From assembly GCA_007922195.1 (NCBI GenBank), contig ML681971.1, positions 186,001-250,000 of the forward strand: 64,000 bases of DNA, written 5' to 3'. Numbering within the stretch: the stretch's first letter is position 1; each line of letters opens with the position of its first letter. The translations under genes were made by a program, and so were the position numbers. The stretch comes from Podocnemis expansa (taxonomy: Eukaryota; Chordata; Testudines; Podocnemididae). Shown here in pieces: positions 1 to 12,900 of this stretch. The notes below the pieces were generated by a model. That model saw only the letters and a program-made list of their open reading frames with translations. It was not told the origin of the DNA and ran no database searches.

Positions 1-1138
1 GCCACAAGAGAGAAATAAAACAACTGATGCCAGGCTGCCTCGGGTCTCAGCACTCCAGCTGGTTAACACCACTGCCCTGCTTCTGGCAAGAGACCACTCA
101 GGGCCCTAACCACAAGGCCAAGGAGATTAGAGAGGGAGATTTTAAACATGCAGATTGGGCAAGATCAGAGCATTTTGGAGGGTGCTGTTCACAGTGCCCA
201 GGTTCCATTCAAAGGCCTACTGGGTGCTCTCCAATGCATTCGTGAGGCTAGTTAAGGGCAGGATGGCTGGCTGTGGAGAGGAGACAAAGGGCTGATGGCT
301 ATGCAGGCTGGTGGCATGTGTGTTTATTTCACACACAACACCCTTTCCTTCTCCAGGTCCAGCCAGGAAGCATGGTAGAGCCCAGCTAGGGTGGTGCCCC
401 ATTCAGGGGGTCAGCACCAGCACACCCTGTTTGTTCTCCCTGGCAGCAAGACTCAAAACTGCCCCCCCCCAGATGAACTCATCAACAAACCCCGCTTTGC
501 ACTCCAGTGCAGAATGTCTGCAGGGAACAGCTGGGAAGGAAACTCTATTTCCCACCCTCCTGTGACTCCTGAATGATGTGGCCTCTCCCTGGCCTTCCTG
601 TGATCAGGGGCAGGCATGTGGGAAGATGCTCACAGCACCAACGGGCAGAGGTTACATGCTCACAGCAGCCTTTTACTCTTTATGACCCCACAAACCAGCA
701 GGGGCCCCAGGCAAGCTCTCCAGGCATGAGCAAAGATTTGGAGCACAGAAGCTTGATCCAAAAAAGGGAGGTTGATGGCCTTATGCATGACATCACCACA
801 ACCCAGGGACCCCATGACCTGGCATCTCCACAGGGCTCTGCTTGCCTGCAGTTTTAAAGCATGGTTTTCAACACACTGGGGGCCTGGTTACTTTTTCTAG
901 CCTAGCACATGTGCACCCACTAACTGCTTAACACCTTCCTATTACAGTGAGAAATGCCCTTCTCCCTCACTCCAATTGCTCCCTGGAGTTGGCTGTGTCT
1001 TGTACTGGCCAGCTGGGGAGCTGGTCAGTTCTCTGGGGACAAAGTTGATGCTTTTCTAGGCCTTATGCAGCACTGTGCGCAAGGTCAGCACTTCGGCAGT
1101 GACGGCTAGCAGGCACAATGCAGTTTTGTCAGAGAGGT

Positions 1139-1295
1139 GGTGTGGTTTAGCATACAAGGCACAGGACTGGGATTCAGGACACCTGGAAGCAATCCCTAAC
1201 TGTTCCACGAGTCTGCTAAGCGAAATTGCACAAACTACAGCCCTGCTCTGTGACTCATTTTCCCCACCTCTAAAGCAGTTTGAGAGCTATAGCTG
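1139..1295 (+). repeat. MIR-like SINE fragment
   Basis: It has the typical MIR order: head 'ggtttagcatacaaggcac', 'actgggattcaggaca', then a pyrimidine-rich 'tgtgactcattttcccc' core and 'aaagcagtttgagagct'. It is old and diverged. Confidence 0.5.
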
Positions 1296-1471
1296 AAATG
1301 AGCCAGAAGAGCAAGGCATTACCTGTAGACTGAGCTTCCCACTTCTTAACCTGCTCCAGGGAGCCAGTCTCACACAGCCAGCTAATTTCACAGCACAGGG
1401 GTTCCTTGACCTTCTTTGAGTGCCAGAGGCATTGCTCATAGGAGCTGGTGCAAGAGAAGGAGACAGGCTGG

Positions 1472-1826
1472 CAATGTTCCTTCTAATTGTTCATAGGCTG
1501 TGTGCACAAAAATTTTATTTTCTGCAAATGTTCAGAACCAGTGTCCAAATTTGTGCGCACTCCAGTGAGTGTGGTCAAACTTGGGAGCACAATGACACAA
1601 GTATGTATGATGGAAATAATATCTAGATTTTATTTTGATATGGTGATGAAAATGATGTTATAAATAAAAAAAAACTTATTTGAAACATGCTGCTTGAAAC
1701 CACCTTCTTAAAGTAGCATAAAAATATTAGCACTGTTGAATTTTTTTGTGCACACTTTATTTTGTTGTGTGCACGGGCTTCACAACCTGTGTGCCTGTGC
1801 ACACACGCACACCTTAGAGGGAACCT
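1472..1826. mobile_element. hAT-like short DNA element, TGTTCCYTCTAA termini
   Basis: It begins caatgttccttctaa and ends with the inverse ttagagggaac. The interior has repeated gtgtgcgcac-type words. It is the longest (about 355 bp) of three relatives in this window; the others are at 9564-9700 and 36589-36770. No clear target duplication is seen for this copy. Confidence 0.6.
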
Positions 1827-2110
1827 AGACTGACAGTGCAGCAATGCTGCTGTCTGCATCCTCACTTTGGCTTGGCCCTTTTTTGCCAACACCCTTCTCA
1901 AAAGCACGAGTTTATAATGTCAGAGACTAAGCAGGGATGCGGCAGTGGCACGAGGAAAGAGGAATGTGGTAGTTCCGTGGGGCTGGATTTACTGCAAAAG
2001 CACAATAGGTGATCAATGAAATAAGCAGACTGGGCCAGCAGATGATGCAGTTTCAGGTAGCTGCCACTCAGCCAGGGGCTAGTCTTTGTGGCTAGGAGAT
2101 TACACAGAGG

Positions 2111-2700
2111 TTAGAGGCAGCATGGTCTAATGCAGTGGTCATCAAAGTTCAGGACACAACCCAGTACTGGGTCGCAGACCCACAGGTACTGGGTTGCAGC
2201 ACTGCTCTGCTCCGGAGGATGGGCTGCTGCCCCTCCCTCCCCTGCCAGCCGGCACTGCTCCCAGAGTCAGGGAGCGGCCATCCTGCATGCTGTAGCAGGC
2301 TAGTGCTGCTCCCAGGAGGGGGGAGTGGCTGCCCCTTGCTCCCCTGCCCAACAGCATTGCGTTGAGGGGGGAAGGCTGCTCCCAGGAGGGGAGCAGCCCA
2401 CCCCTCCCATAGTGCCTGGCAGGGGGGACCAGAGTTGGGTCGAGAGCAAAAAAGTTTGACGATCACTGGTTTAGTGGGTGGGTAAGAGAACTGGGAGTCG
2501 TGTGATCTATGAACTCTGTCACTATGTTCCTGTGACTTTAGACAAGCCAAATCTCCTCTCTGGACCCACTTTCCTCACCTGCACTGCCTCACCTCTTGAG
2601 ACTGTAAGTGTCTGGGGGCAAGAATGGAACTGCTATGTCTTTGCACAGGGCCTGGAAAACAAGGGCCCCTATGGTCACAGCTGGGGCCTCTAACAGTGAT
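2111..2700 (+). repeat. MIR-like SINE split by a hAT insertion
   Basis: The head 'gaggcagcatggtctaatg' (to 2132) continues after the insertion at 2469 with 'gtttagtgggtgggtaagag', the usual CORE/MIR order, and a 3' part like 'gtctttgcacagggcctgg'. This gives relative ages: the MIR is older than the hAT element at 2133-2468. Confidence 0.55.
2133..2468. mobile_element. hAT MITE with 8-bp target duplication
   Basis: Termini are CAGTGGTCATCAAAGTT and the inverse AAGTTTGACGATCACTG. Flanks 2125-2132 (gtctaatg) and 2469-2476 (gtttagtg) match at 6 of 8 bases, consistent with a hAT target duplication. The interior is GC-rich with simple ggagggg-type repeats. No transposase is present, so it is non-autonomous. 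Confidence 0.75.
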
Positions 2701-2953
2701 TGCACCATGACAGCAGCACTAGATAGATGAGGATGCCATGAACACCACCAGTGACATCCAGAAGCTGAATACACTTTATATGCAAAAGTGTCTTTCTCAC
2801 CAACTGCAGCCAAGTTGGCTTGAGAACTAGCAAATCCTAGAACAGGCATGGCATAAAACACAGGTTGACTAAATGACACAATGAACAAAGTAACTCAGGG
2901 CAGGGACCTTAAGAGGAAGTGAGCAAAGCCTTTGGGGAAGATTTGAAACAAAG

Positions 2954-3080
2954 GAGCCCTGCAACTAGTGTAGTGGCTAGCACCTCTGCTTAACATGCAG
3001 AAGGTCCTGGGTTCAAGCCCTAGGGGGTTAGACTTGATGATCTCACAAGGTCCCTTCCAGCCCTATGATTTGATTGATTG
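2954..3080 (+). repeat. tRNA-Val-derived SINE with CR1-like tail
   Basis: The head reads gtgtagtggctagcacc, then a perfect 5-bp anticodon stem TCTGC/GCAGA around loop TTAACAT (anticodon AAC), then a B-box-like gggttcaagcc. This is the layout of tRNA-Val(AAC). The tail (tctcacaaggtcccttccag) resembles the CR1 3' end, which would allow CR1 machinery to mobilise it (inference). It ends in a short tgattgattg repeat. Confidence 0.75.
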
Positions 3081-4573
3081 AAGAACTGGTAGGATCATGC
3101 ACTTAAGGAGAGTGGCAGAGAAAGGGACAGCTGGGTGACCAAGAGCAGGAGAGAGATGAGAAGAATTTACTCACTTCCCACAGGTGGAAAGCCCCAGATC
3201 CCCATTTAACCAAGCTCCAGGAGGGCTGAGATGAAGGTGAGCAAGATCCAAGGAAAGCTCCATGTCCTGCTTTGATCTGTTCCTCTGCCTCTGTTGGTTC
3301 CACACTTCAGGCACTTGATGAATCAGAGAGGTGAATTTGAACTTAATCTCCCCATGACATGTGTGAGGATTGGCTGGTGATGCCACTCTGGGGGACAGCA
3401 TCCAACACTGGATTCTGAAGGCTAGGCCATGCAGAGGGACCCGGGAAGGGGTGGGAAGCTCTTGCTGTTCCCTGAGGGTCTTTCTGCTTACAAGGCTTTG
3501 GGACCAGAGGGCCAAACTCTGCTCTAACTTGCTGCTCTGGGGCCCTGATGAGATGGCGGGGCAGGGTGGCTTGGCATGGACATTGCACACCTAGGCAAGG
3601 TCACTGCATTCAGCACCAAAATGCAGCCACTGCTGATGAGCCAGGCTGCACCACAACCCTCAAGTCACATGACAGGAGCGAGAGCCTGGGCTGATTACAA
3701 GGGAGCACCAGGAGCTTCCCCTTCCCCTGCAGGCAGGTCCCTCAAAGGCTGGAAAAGCACCTTGGAGAAGAGGAAGTTGGAATCCAAGCCCCCAGCCTTA
3801 ACTTAGAGCCAGTCTTGGCTCTCTCCTTGCTCCTCCATCCATCACTGGCTTGCTACTGGCAGTTGTAGCATGGGAGGCTGGTGAAATACATATGAAGCCA
3901 GGTGCATCCCCCTGGCAGGGAAGTGGGATGTCAGGCCCGAACATCGCTTCCTGGAGGAGCTTGCTCAGTGCTGCCAGGCAAAAGTGGGGCAGAGGCAGGT
4001 CATGCCATGCCATGGGATGGATCTGGGAGTGACTGGCCCATTAGCCAAGGCTGTAAAGAGGAGGGTTAAACTGACCCCTGCAGACTCTGACCACCGGCAA
4101 GCAGGGGCCACACCAATCCTGATAACCCGTGCCAGGGAATGGGCTGAGGCCAACACAGACTTAAGCCCTGTCTGTACAACAAGCCCACACACAAGCTGGC
4201 CCCTGACACTAGATTGTTTCCACACTAGAAGAACACCGGGGGGAGACCAGGCTTTAGGGGATGCACACCAGGGCTGTCCTCACTGCCTCCCAGAGCTGCA
4301 GTCCTTCCTCATCATTGCTGCAGCGTAGCCAGGGTGTCAGGCTGGAAGGAAGGGCAGGACAGCCCCAGGCAGGCTCCTCTTGGTTTGGGAGATTCCTGGC
4401 TGGACAATGGCATCTCCCTGTGCCCCTTTGGGTGGGACACTAGCTGCAGTTTACAAACCAGGAAACTGAGGCACGCAGGGATGTGATGAAGTAAGAAAAC
4501 CTCTTGGGTTACTGTGATTCTTTTCTGTTCTTGTTCTTTTGTGATGGTATTCTGGTGGTAGGACATGGGGTTG

Positions 4574-5090
4574 TGGTAACTATAGGTACCACTAGGGGGG
4601 AAGAGGCTTTAGTATGACCTTACCTGAACCCCCTGTGGGTGACAGGTTGTAGCCAGTTTAGACCAGGGGCAGGGCAGCTGGATGTAAAGGATAACAAAAG
4701 GAGAAGAGGGGAGAGAAGGAAGATGGAGGTCGGAGAGGCAGGACCTCCGGGGCTCGTCCTGGGGGTTTACTGTCAGACCTCCTGGTTGATCTGAGAGCCG
4801 ACTGTTCTAGCTGCTGTTCAAAGTGGACTGCTAATAAACCCTCTGACTTCTGCACTGGCTGAGTGTCACTGCTGGTTGGGACCCTCGTGGAGGGAGGAAC
4901 CCCCCCCGGAGACCAGACAGAGCAAGGAGCGGACCCTCCGAGCCTGGATTTGGGAGCTGGCTACAGGTAGCACGGAGACCCGGGTGCTGGAGGGGAGAAG
5001 GCTCCACCATAGCAGAGTCCTCATTGGTTGTGAACAGAGGGGGTCCAAGAGGCTGAGCCGAGCTAGAGCCCCGACGCTGGCCTGTGGCCA
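4574..5090 (+). mobile_element. Probable LTR-retroelement LTR/leader remnant
   Basis: AATAAA at 4833-4838 is followed by a GT-rich stretch (ctggctgagtgtcactgctg) resembling an R-U5 junction, then a GC-rich leader-like region. No gag or pol reading frame follows. The boundaries and family are uncertain; the call rests on layout only. Confidence 0.35.
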
Positions 5091-5099
5091 AACTGAGCA

Positions 5100-6745
5100 T
5101 CTCTCCCTTTTACAGCTCTGTCAGCTACCTATCCACAGAGCAAGAGGCAAACTCCCTTATCCTTCCCAATCCCCCACTCCACCTCCAGCTCAGATCTCTC
5201 CAGTCACTGGACATGCAGGGCTTATGCTCAGAGCACAGATGGTTTGGGCAGAAGAGGTTCAGCCAGCACTCAACTGACTGCAGCCTGGACTGCAGTAGAG
5301 AAAGTAAGGGAGAAAACCTCCCTTTTTCTCCATATCCTGGGGAACAGCAGCTTCCCTGAGATTAGCAGAGTGGAGCTGGGACACCAAAGCTGAGATCTGC
5401 ATGTTTGAATCCATGCTGACTAGACAGAAGCTCCAAGACAAAGTCACAAGTAGGACACCCCCCAACAAAGGAAGAGCCTGGCTCCCAGGCCTAGCAGGGC
5501 ACCAGCATCTTGCCTGAGCTAATTCCTAACCGATAACACCTATGTTTCCAGCTGCTTACTTCCATAACACAGAGTCTCTGCACCTTTCACTGAGCATGCA
5601 CCAAGCGATCCTGGCTGCCAGTGCGCTGTAGTAATAGACAAACAGGACCGCTGGGTCAGGACAACAACCATTATCCACATAATGAAGAGAGAGCGTCTAA
5701 CCTCAGGGCTCTGGAACCTCTCTGGGGAGGCAGTTTGAGAGCAGGACTTTGCTGCTCTGCCCCAGTGTGGCGGTGCGAGGTGACATCACTCCCCATTAGC
5801 ACCAGTGTCACTGCAACATGGTGGGGCTTGGCTGGAAACTGGTAGCCCTCAGGCCACACAGGATGAGCACCTAGAGCGCCACAGCCCAGCACTGTGCATA
5901 TAGGCATGGCCCTGCTATAGAGATGCTGAACATGAAGGACTAAAGGAAGGGGAAATCAATCTTTTGCCTAACACAGGGGGTGGGTTTTTTAAGTCATGTG
6001 CATAGCTCCTGGAGTGGAGCCAGCTCTCCCAGAGAAGCTGCTGGTTGGATAAAAAGCAGAACAGAGAGGGAAAGCTGCCAAGCTGCTGAGCGTGCCCAGA
6101 GCTGCTACCACCCACTCACAGGAGCAGCCTCACAAACAAAGCCACTCAGCAAGGGCAGGCAGAGAACTGAGTTTACCATTCCCCTCCAACTCCCAGCCTG
6201 CACCCAGGAAAGGCAGGGATGGGTCTCCGGGAGCGGGTATTCAGCCCCATCCTGCTTTGCTCCCTTTGATCAGGTACTGCTCCTGGGCACTGCAGGCCAA
6301 GGGGGCCTGGGGCAGCTCCAGCAAGAACTTAGGGCAATTGCAGCTCTGCTTCCCCAAACCCATAGCATTGTGACTGATGTGTGCTGGTCAATGGAGCTGG
6401 CCTTACAATCTGTCTCTTCACCATGCTGCCCGTAGACAGAACTACTGGCAACAGCAGGGGTCAGCCAGCTTCGACCTGCTGGGAGAGAGAGAGCCTCTGG
6501 CTAAAAGTGGTCTCTTTCCAAATATCTGGCCTAGTTCCGGCTCTGTTGCGAGCGCTGTGCTGCAGCAGACAGTGCCAGATGCCAGCACTCCTCTGAGGTT
6601 GCCGTCAGACCAGCCTGTGAAAGGGGTACAGGTCCTGTGGACAAAGCACCTGTGGTCTTTTAAAAGCTGCAACTCCACCTTGAAACTCCAAGCTGCCAGA
6701 CTGAGCTGGGCTGTGCACTTAGGAAGCGGGGCAAAATGCTCTCCC
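5100..6745. other. TRIP4 3' flank without a recognised gene
   Basis: Open frames here (up to 159 codons) are moderate in length, match nothing I know and lack splice-consistent partners. No exon of a downstream neighbour such as ZNF609 is recognisable. Confidence 0.5.
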
Positions 6746-6905
6746 TTTAATGGCCTTGGAATACAACATTCAGATATTTTAATAACTCTCAGGTCCCCCC
6801 AGAAGTGCCAGGCTTCGCCCATGTTTCAGAGGCTTCAGGAAGAGCAGCTGGAGTGACTGGGCTGATTCCTGGTGGGTGGCGGGCTTGGGACTGTGGCCCC
6901 CCAAG
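6746..6905 (-). other. TRIP4: TRIP4 3' UTR with candidate polyadenylation signals
   Basis: Going downstream from the stop on the minus strand, ATTAAA occurs at 6778-6783 and again at 6746-6751, about 125-160 nt after TGA. No AATAAA lies nearby. A short 3' UTR would be plausible, but the cleavage site is not determined from sequence alone. Confidence 0.35.
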
Positions 6906-6973
6906 TCAAACAATCGCCTTCTGCTTCATTAACCCCTTCTTTGCTCCCTGATGAATCTTTGAATCCAGTTTCC
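6906..6973 (-). CDS. TRIP4: TRIP4 exon 13 (terminal coding exon)
   Basis: 68 nt coding [18 protein letters not shown] then KAIV and TGA. It is too short to stand out as an open frame and was found by matching the known human C-terminus. The acceptor is gcag/GG. The final four residues differ slightly from human (NKAV). Confidence 0.96.
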
Positions 6974-9900
6974 CTGCAGAGGGGGGAAAAAGGGAGGGGA
7001 AAAGAAATCTCTCATCATTTTATTTTTAAAGGTTATTTGCAATGCAAAGCAGCTGAAGGCAGTGAGGTCTCCTAGTTAGTGTTTTCCTGTCACATTCAAT
7101 TATCCTGCTTCAGGAGCCAGGCATTTCCAAAGTCCATCAGCTTGCAGGGAGCGGGAAGGCACTGCAGGCCATGCAGACATTAAATCCGAGGAAGGGCGGG
7201 AGGGGGGGTGGCAGCATGGAAGGGAAGCAATTAACATCCACTGCTCCTCCCACTGGTAGGAGGACAGAGATTGCTCTGCTCACAGGGCAGGCACCACGTG
7301 TTTTAAGGGAGGGTACCTTCTCCAAACACTGAGTAGGAGAGACATCCCTGCTTGCCTGCCTGGTTTTACAGCCATCAGAGCAGGCTCCCTGCTGAACGGG
7401 GCAGTGGCCAGAACGAGTGGAGCAGAGCAAGCTGGACCCCTGCACAATTGCCTAGCACATGCAGGAGAGGTCAGAGTTTGAGCCTGAAGGGCTTCCAAGG
7501 TTAAGACCAGCTGCCTGGGAAGCCCATCTCTGACATCCTGGGAGTGGAACAGTGACTGTGAACCTGCAGGCTCATGGCCATCTGCACCCCCCGGCTGCAG
7601 TACAACCCAGAACCAACACTGCCTTCCTTAGGCTTTGCTGGCTGATGGACTGTTGTCCTGACATAGACTCTAGCTGGCCCAGCACTGTGCTTCCAGCCTC
7701 CCTTCCCCTGCATGGGGCAGCATCAGACCAGCAACAAACCTGATCTAGGAACCAAAGCACAAGGGCTCCTGCAGGGCCACTAAGAGGCAGTGAGCTGGAG
7801 TCCCAAGTGCAGGGCCAATGTTTGCCTCCAGGGATAATGTACAGCCCCCTCTTGCCTGTACTTTCACCTCATGTCCCCCCTGAAAAGTTTTCAGTCCCTC
7901 CAAAGCAAAACAAAGGAAAGCAAAGCAAGCAGCACCTGCCCTGTTAGAAGGCTGGCTTCCTTGCCCTGGAGGCAGGAACATGCCCACTGGCTGGCTGGGA
8001 GATGAAACAGCACTTTGCCAGCAAGGTGAACAACAGAAAGGGCTTTGTTCATCTCACCCGCTCCTCCATTGATGCTTCTCCCAAAGACTTCATTTCCTCT
8101 CCACTGTAGCATTGCTTTATGCCCTCCCTTCCCCAGAATGCCAGGCTGCACTTGTCTTTGTCTAGCCCAGGGGTCTCAAACACACGGCCCATGGGCCGCA
8201 TGAGGCCCCTAAAGCTATTTCCTGCAGCCTGAAACAACACTATCGTTATCAATATTTGCAATATTGTTCTATGAAAAGGTTTCAGTGGTGTGGCCCTCAG
8301 GCTAACGTTCTAGTCTTCATGTGGCCCTCATGGTGATTTGAGTTTAAGACCCTTGGTGTAACCTGAGCTTGAGCCTTTCAGGCAGGGAACGGGTCTCACA
8401 CCAGCAGATTTACAGCATTTTATAAATGGGTCAAAACTCAGGACACACACCCCCCCCGGTGCTGACAGTGTAATGCAGGTGCCTGGCTGCTCCCTGAGAC
8501 CCTTCCATGAACTGGGGGAACACCCAGCTAGGATAATCCCTGATGGCCTCAGCCTCTGATCTATCCTTCTGGGGAAGACACACTTGGCTTAGGAGAGCAG
8601 TCCCGTCCAGAAAACGCTGGGATGGCCAGCATGAGGCCTGTTCTTTGATCCCTGTCAGTTTGATGGAAGATGACAAAATGCACAAGACATAAACATCCTT
8701 CCCAGCCTGCCTGGAAATTGCTCTCTTGCTTCCCAGCACTGGCTGGCCACTGAGGGTCTGTTCCTCCGACTGTGTATTGCTTCCCCTGCTCAACAGCCAT
8801 GTTCAGCACCAGGGGCAACTACTCTCCCTAACCAGGTCAGGCTTCTACCCCAGATCTCTTCCTCCCTGGTGTCAGAGCAAATTGCACCATCTCTCACACT
8901 CTCATTCAGTTCACCCGGTGGAGTTCCTCCCTACCCTTTGCACCTATAGAGCTTGCCTTTGGCTTTCAGAGCCACTGTGCACATTCAGCCACTTCCCTCT
9001 GCAGTCCTCACTCAATGGGCTGCACAAACTCCCTCAGCCTCACTGCTCCAAAGACCCACCCACTCCTCAGCTCTCATCTCAGCTCTGCCAGCACACCAGC
9101 TAACTTTAAATACACTTCTCTGTAACCAGCGGTAGCACATTTGCACCATCTGCAGGATCAGGACCCTCTACCCCCAGACACAGGCTGCTCTCCAGATGGA
9201 ACCCTGGCTGGCAGAACTGGGCATGCCCGCAGCAGGTCAGAGGTGCAGTGCAAAGATGCAGGAGTTCCCAGGAGCTTTCAGCTGCCCACAGAGGGAGTGA
9301 TGCCAAAAATTCTATCAGCCTGTCCATCAGCAGTTAAGGGTTTCTGGAAAGGGCAGGTGCTGTTGAAGACTGGCAGGTAAAGAGCAGTCACTAGATCAAT
9401 GGCAACTGCTTCCAGAAAGCATGAGCTCCCGTCAGAGCAAAGAAACAACCCTGGCCCTGCTGTGCAAGGAACACAGCAGGAAGAACTGAACTGGTGCCTT
9501 GAGAGAGGGAGAGGGGCACAGGAGCAGGAATCAAAGGCAGACTGCACTCAGATCTCCAAGACTCACTGTTCCCTCTAAGCTGTGCATGTGCACACAGATT
9601 GTGAAACCCATACACACAACAAAATTCAACAGTGCTAATATTAGTGCACACAAAGAAATTTTTTGTGCACACAGCCTACGAAAAATTAGAGGGAACATTG
9701 CTCCAGGTTACTCCATCTCCCCCTGGGGATTCAAAGTACTGGCCCAAGAACTTCTATGATACTGTGCTATGGAACAAGGGCATGTCCGCTGGGACGTGGG
9801 GCCATAAATGGTCAGCAGTGCCTCCTGCTGGAATTGCTGTGTCTGTGCTGGGTCTCCAGGGGCAGGGCAGCTGCAGGCATGTGTTGAGCCAGCAAACATT

Positions 9901-12900
9901 CAGGGTCCCTCTAAAACACTCGTACAGTGTGGCTAGGGAAGTGCCCCTCAGCCCAGAGACAAACATTGAACCTTGCCAAGGAACAAGGGTGTCTTGGGCT
10001 AATGCCAGTCCCAAAGCAGCGAAAACCTAGCAATGCATCTGCCAGGAAGGCTTCTTGTTCACATTGGGTGTTTTTGCTCTGAACCAGTTCCTGGGGAAGC
10101 AAATCCCAGAGGCTTCCTCCCCCATACAGCTCTCTCATGGATCCTCCTAAATTTCCCTGAAGTTGGTCTCCCCTCCTTTGGCCTGGTTCTGGGCTACATC
10201 TGGCCAGTGTTCTGCTACAGCCAACACTCCAACAGAAGCTTCCCAGGCACAGAGATTAGGGAATCACAGACTTTTCTGCAAAAAGAAATTTGTGAAAAGG
10301 TGTCAGTGGCTGACTGCAGGAAGCCATGTGCAGGTCACCTCTGCTAGGTTTCTGCACATAGGAGGTTGTGACCCGGAAGCAAGATAAAACCCACTGTTGT
10401 GAAAGTGAAGTGATCATGGTCCTGGAGGATATACTTTGCTGGGGAATCTTCAATGCCTTCATCTCCCTCCTGGTGATAGACCACATCTAACAGAGTTTTC
10501 CCAGCCCCAGAGTCCCCTCCAGCTGATCTGAAAGTGTGGTTAGCCATCACACTTCCCAGCAGTGGTGAGTACACAGTGCCCAAAGTGCCAAGCAGCCCAG
10601 TATATCAGACCAGCACATTACAAAACACATGGTTCTTCACAGGAGAGATACAAACTCCATTACACACCTCCATGTCATATGGTTAAGAGCACTGCCTGGC
10701 CTGCCTGGGATACCTCAGCTCCACATTTGGCACCAACTTCTTCTACCAGTCTCAAGTGCAAGCACTCCTTCTCCTGGAAACCATTTTGATAAGAAAGCAC
10801 CCAGATCTATCAGCTAAAAAACTGTCAACAAATGGGTAACCTGGAGCGAGGACACACAAACACAAACACAAAGGTGAACAGCAAAGAACAGGCACCAGCA
10901 ATCTGACTGTCTTAAAAGTCGATCAGTTCATTAAGGGCCCTTCCATCTCACATTCCAGAGTCTCAGAATGCCCATGCAGAAGCTCCACTCCCCGGACCCC
11001 ACTGCTTCCTGGACTGCTGTCTTCTACAGGAACGATAGAGTTTTCAACCAACAGAGGCTCATGAGTGCAGGCAGCAGGACTTTCACAGTAGCTAGGCTTA
11101 GATGGTGGAGCTTACTGCCACAAGAGTGAAGGAGAAGCACAGGCCTCCTACACTCAAAATTAAGAAAATTTATTTCTCCAACTCAGCTTTCCCTCCATGA
11201 GTTATGCCTACATTGCCTGCCAGTGCACACAGAGGCAGCTGGGTCATTTCCCCTCCACTCTGGGGATGAAGAAAGAGAAACTTATTTCTATTTGAACATA
11301 ACTGGGAAGTGCCGGGGCTCAGACCTCTACTTGGATTAGATGAGTCTAGTCTGCACACGCCCAATTTCTGTTTGATGAAACTAGGGCCTCATTTCCCAGC
11401 AATGGGACAAATGGGCATTTTGATCACTGGCTGAGAGAGGCTTACAGGAGACCTGTAGCAAATCAGCGCACTCAGGTGGGAGGCTACAGATATCCATACT
11501 CAGTGCCTTGCTCCTGAGGTTGACTATATCTGATCTGAAGTGTGCCCCTATTATGACAGTGAATCACTCTGATAAAAGGCTACAGATTCTCTGCTCCTCC
11601 TCCCTCCTCTCCCCCCATCACAAATACTGTTGGTGTGGCCTGGAATGACCGTCTCCCTCCTGCAGGGGTATATGTACTGCCGGTGCAGTTGCTTTATCCT
11701 TCTGACAGATGCTGTCCGGAAGGAGTCAGGGAAGGCAAAGTCAGCAGTGGGAGTGGGACACTTAGGCAGCCTCGAGCACAGCCGGCTTCCTTCCAGTCTG
11801 TTAAACTGATCCCTCGTCAAGCAGGAAACTGTCACAACACAAAGGACGCCATGTGGCAGCCAGCATCCCACTCTCATCCTGCACAGAGCACGTAAGCTGT
11901 AGCACAATTGTAAGGATGTTCCAGAGATAAGAAATGTGTCTGACTGCAAACAGCTCCTTTTGGCCATACCACACGCACCCACCAGAATTGGAATCGCTGT
12001 ACTTGTGGATCCCAAGAATAATCTCTCATGGTGGGTTCTGCAACTGTGGCTAGCACACACTTCTCCCATGAGCATGTGTGCATAAAAAAGGAAATAAACT
12101 GAACAAAAGGTACCATGCATGCCCTCTGGGCTCCACTGGAAACTCGCGGTGGGGAAGAATGATTCACACATTGCCCATGAAAAGGCAGACCAAATCCAAA
12201 AAGAGGGGAGTATTCCTCTCAAGCAATGGAGACAGAAAAGACTCTAGATAGCACTTAACTAGTCCCAAGAAACGGTTCCACTTCTGTCCCACTGGAGCCT
12301 GCCTACTCCCATTGAAATGAACAGCAAATTAGAAAGAACAACTAATAATTAGCCCTGTGAAACCAAACAACAGAGACCATTTTTGCTTATGCTGATTTGA
12401 GCCTGTCATGTTAGCTTTTCATGTGCCACAGAACCACGTCTGCAGGCTCCCCAGCTGCTGCCCTCCTTTTCCATTCTCTTTATAGGGGTGAGCAGCAATA
12501 ATCAGCAACTGTGAAGGGCTAGTTGCTCATAAAACGGATTTACAGCACTGGCAAGCATAGTGTGGGCAGATGCTCTGCAGCATCTCCCCACAGCTCTGCC
12601 AACACAATGCTGCCTAGAGCTGCAGCCCCCTTGCTGTTGCAGTCCTGGGCCTCCCAGCTGATAGCTGGTCAAGCCAAACTGGATGGTAATTTTGTAACAG
12701 AGAAAAATATCTACTAAAGGACTAGCCCACGACCCATCTAACTCAAGTTCTCTTGTGATGATGAGGTGACATTCGAATCCAGACCTAGGGAGGCGGATGT
12801 GCAATTACTCCATGCCAGTGAGACACCACTCCATTCGTGCACATGGCTAATGTGGCTGGATTTGCAAGTTTGCTACTGGCCCTGTCTGAAGGGATGCTTT

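Noticed and set aside
2149..2550. 133-codon minus-strand frame
   Set aside because: It covers the GC-rich hAT element at 2133-2468 and reads through its terminal repeat.
2960..3010. A functional tRNA-Val gene
   Set aside because: The head is diverged, the acceptor stem is not paired and it runs directly into a CR1-like tail, so it is a SINE head.
1..6700. Expected downstream neighbour (ZNF609)
   Set aside because: No zinc-finger or conserved ZNF609 segment is seen on the minus strand; it would begin outside the window.
10344..10583. Minus frame containing GDSGAGKT, like a P-loop
   Set aside because: G-x-x-x-x-G-K-T alone in a 79-codon frame, with no Walker B or flanking NTPase sequence and no splice partners. 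Taken as chance.
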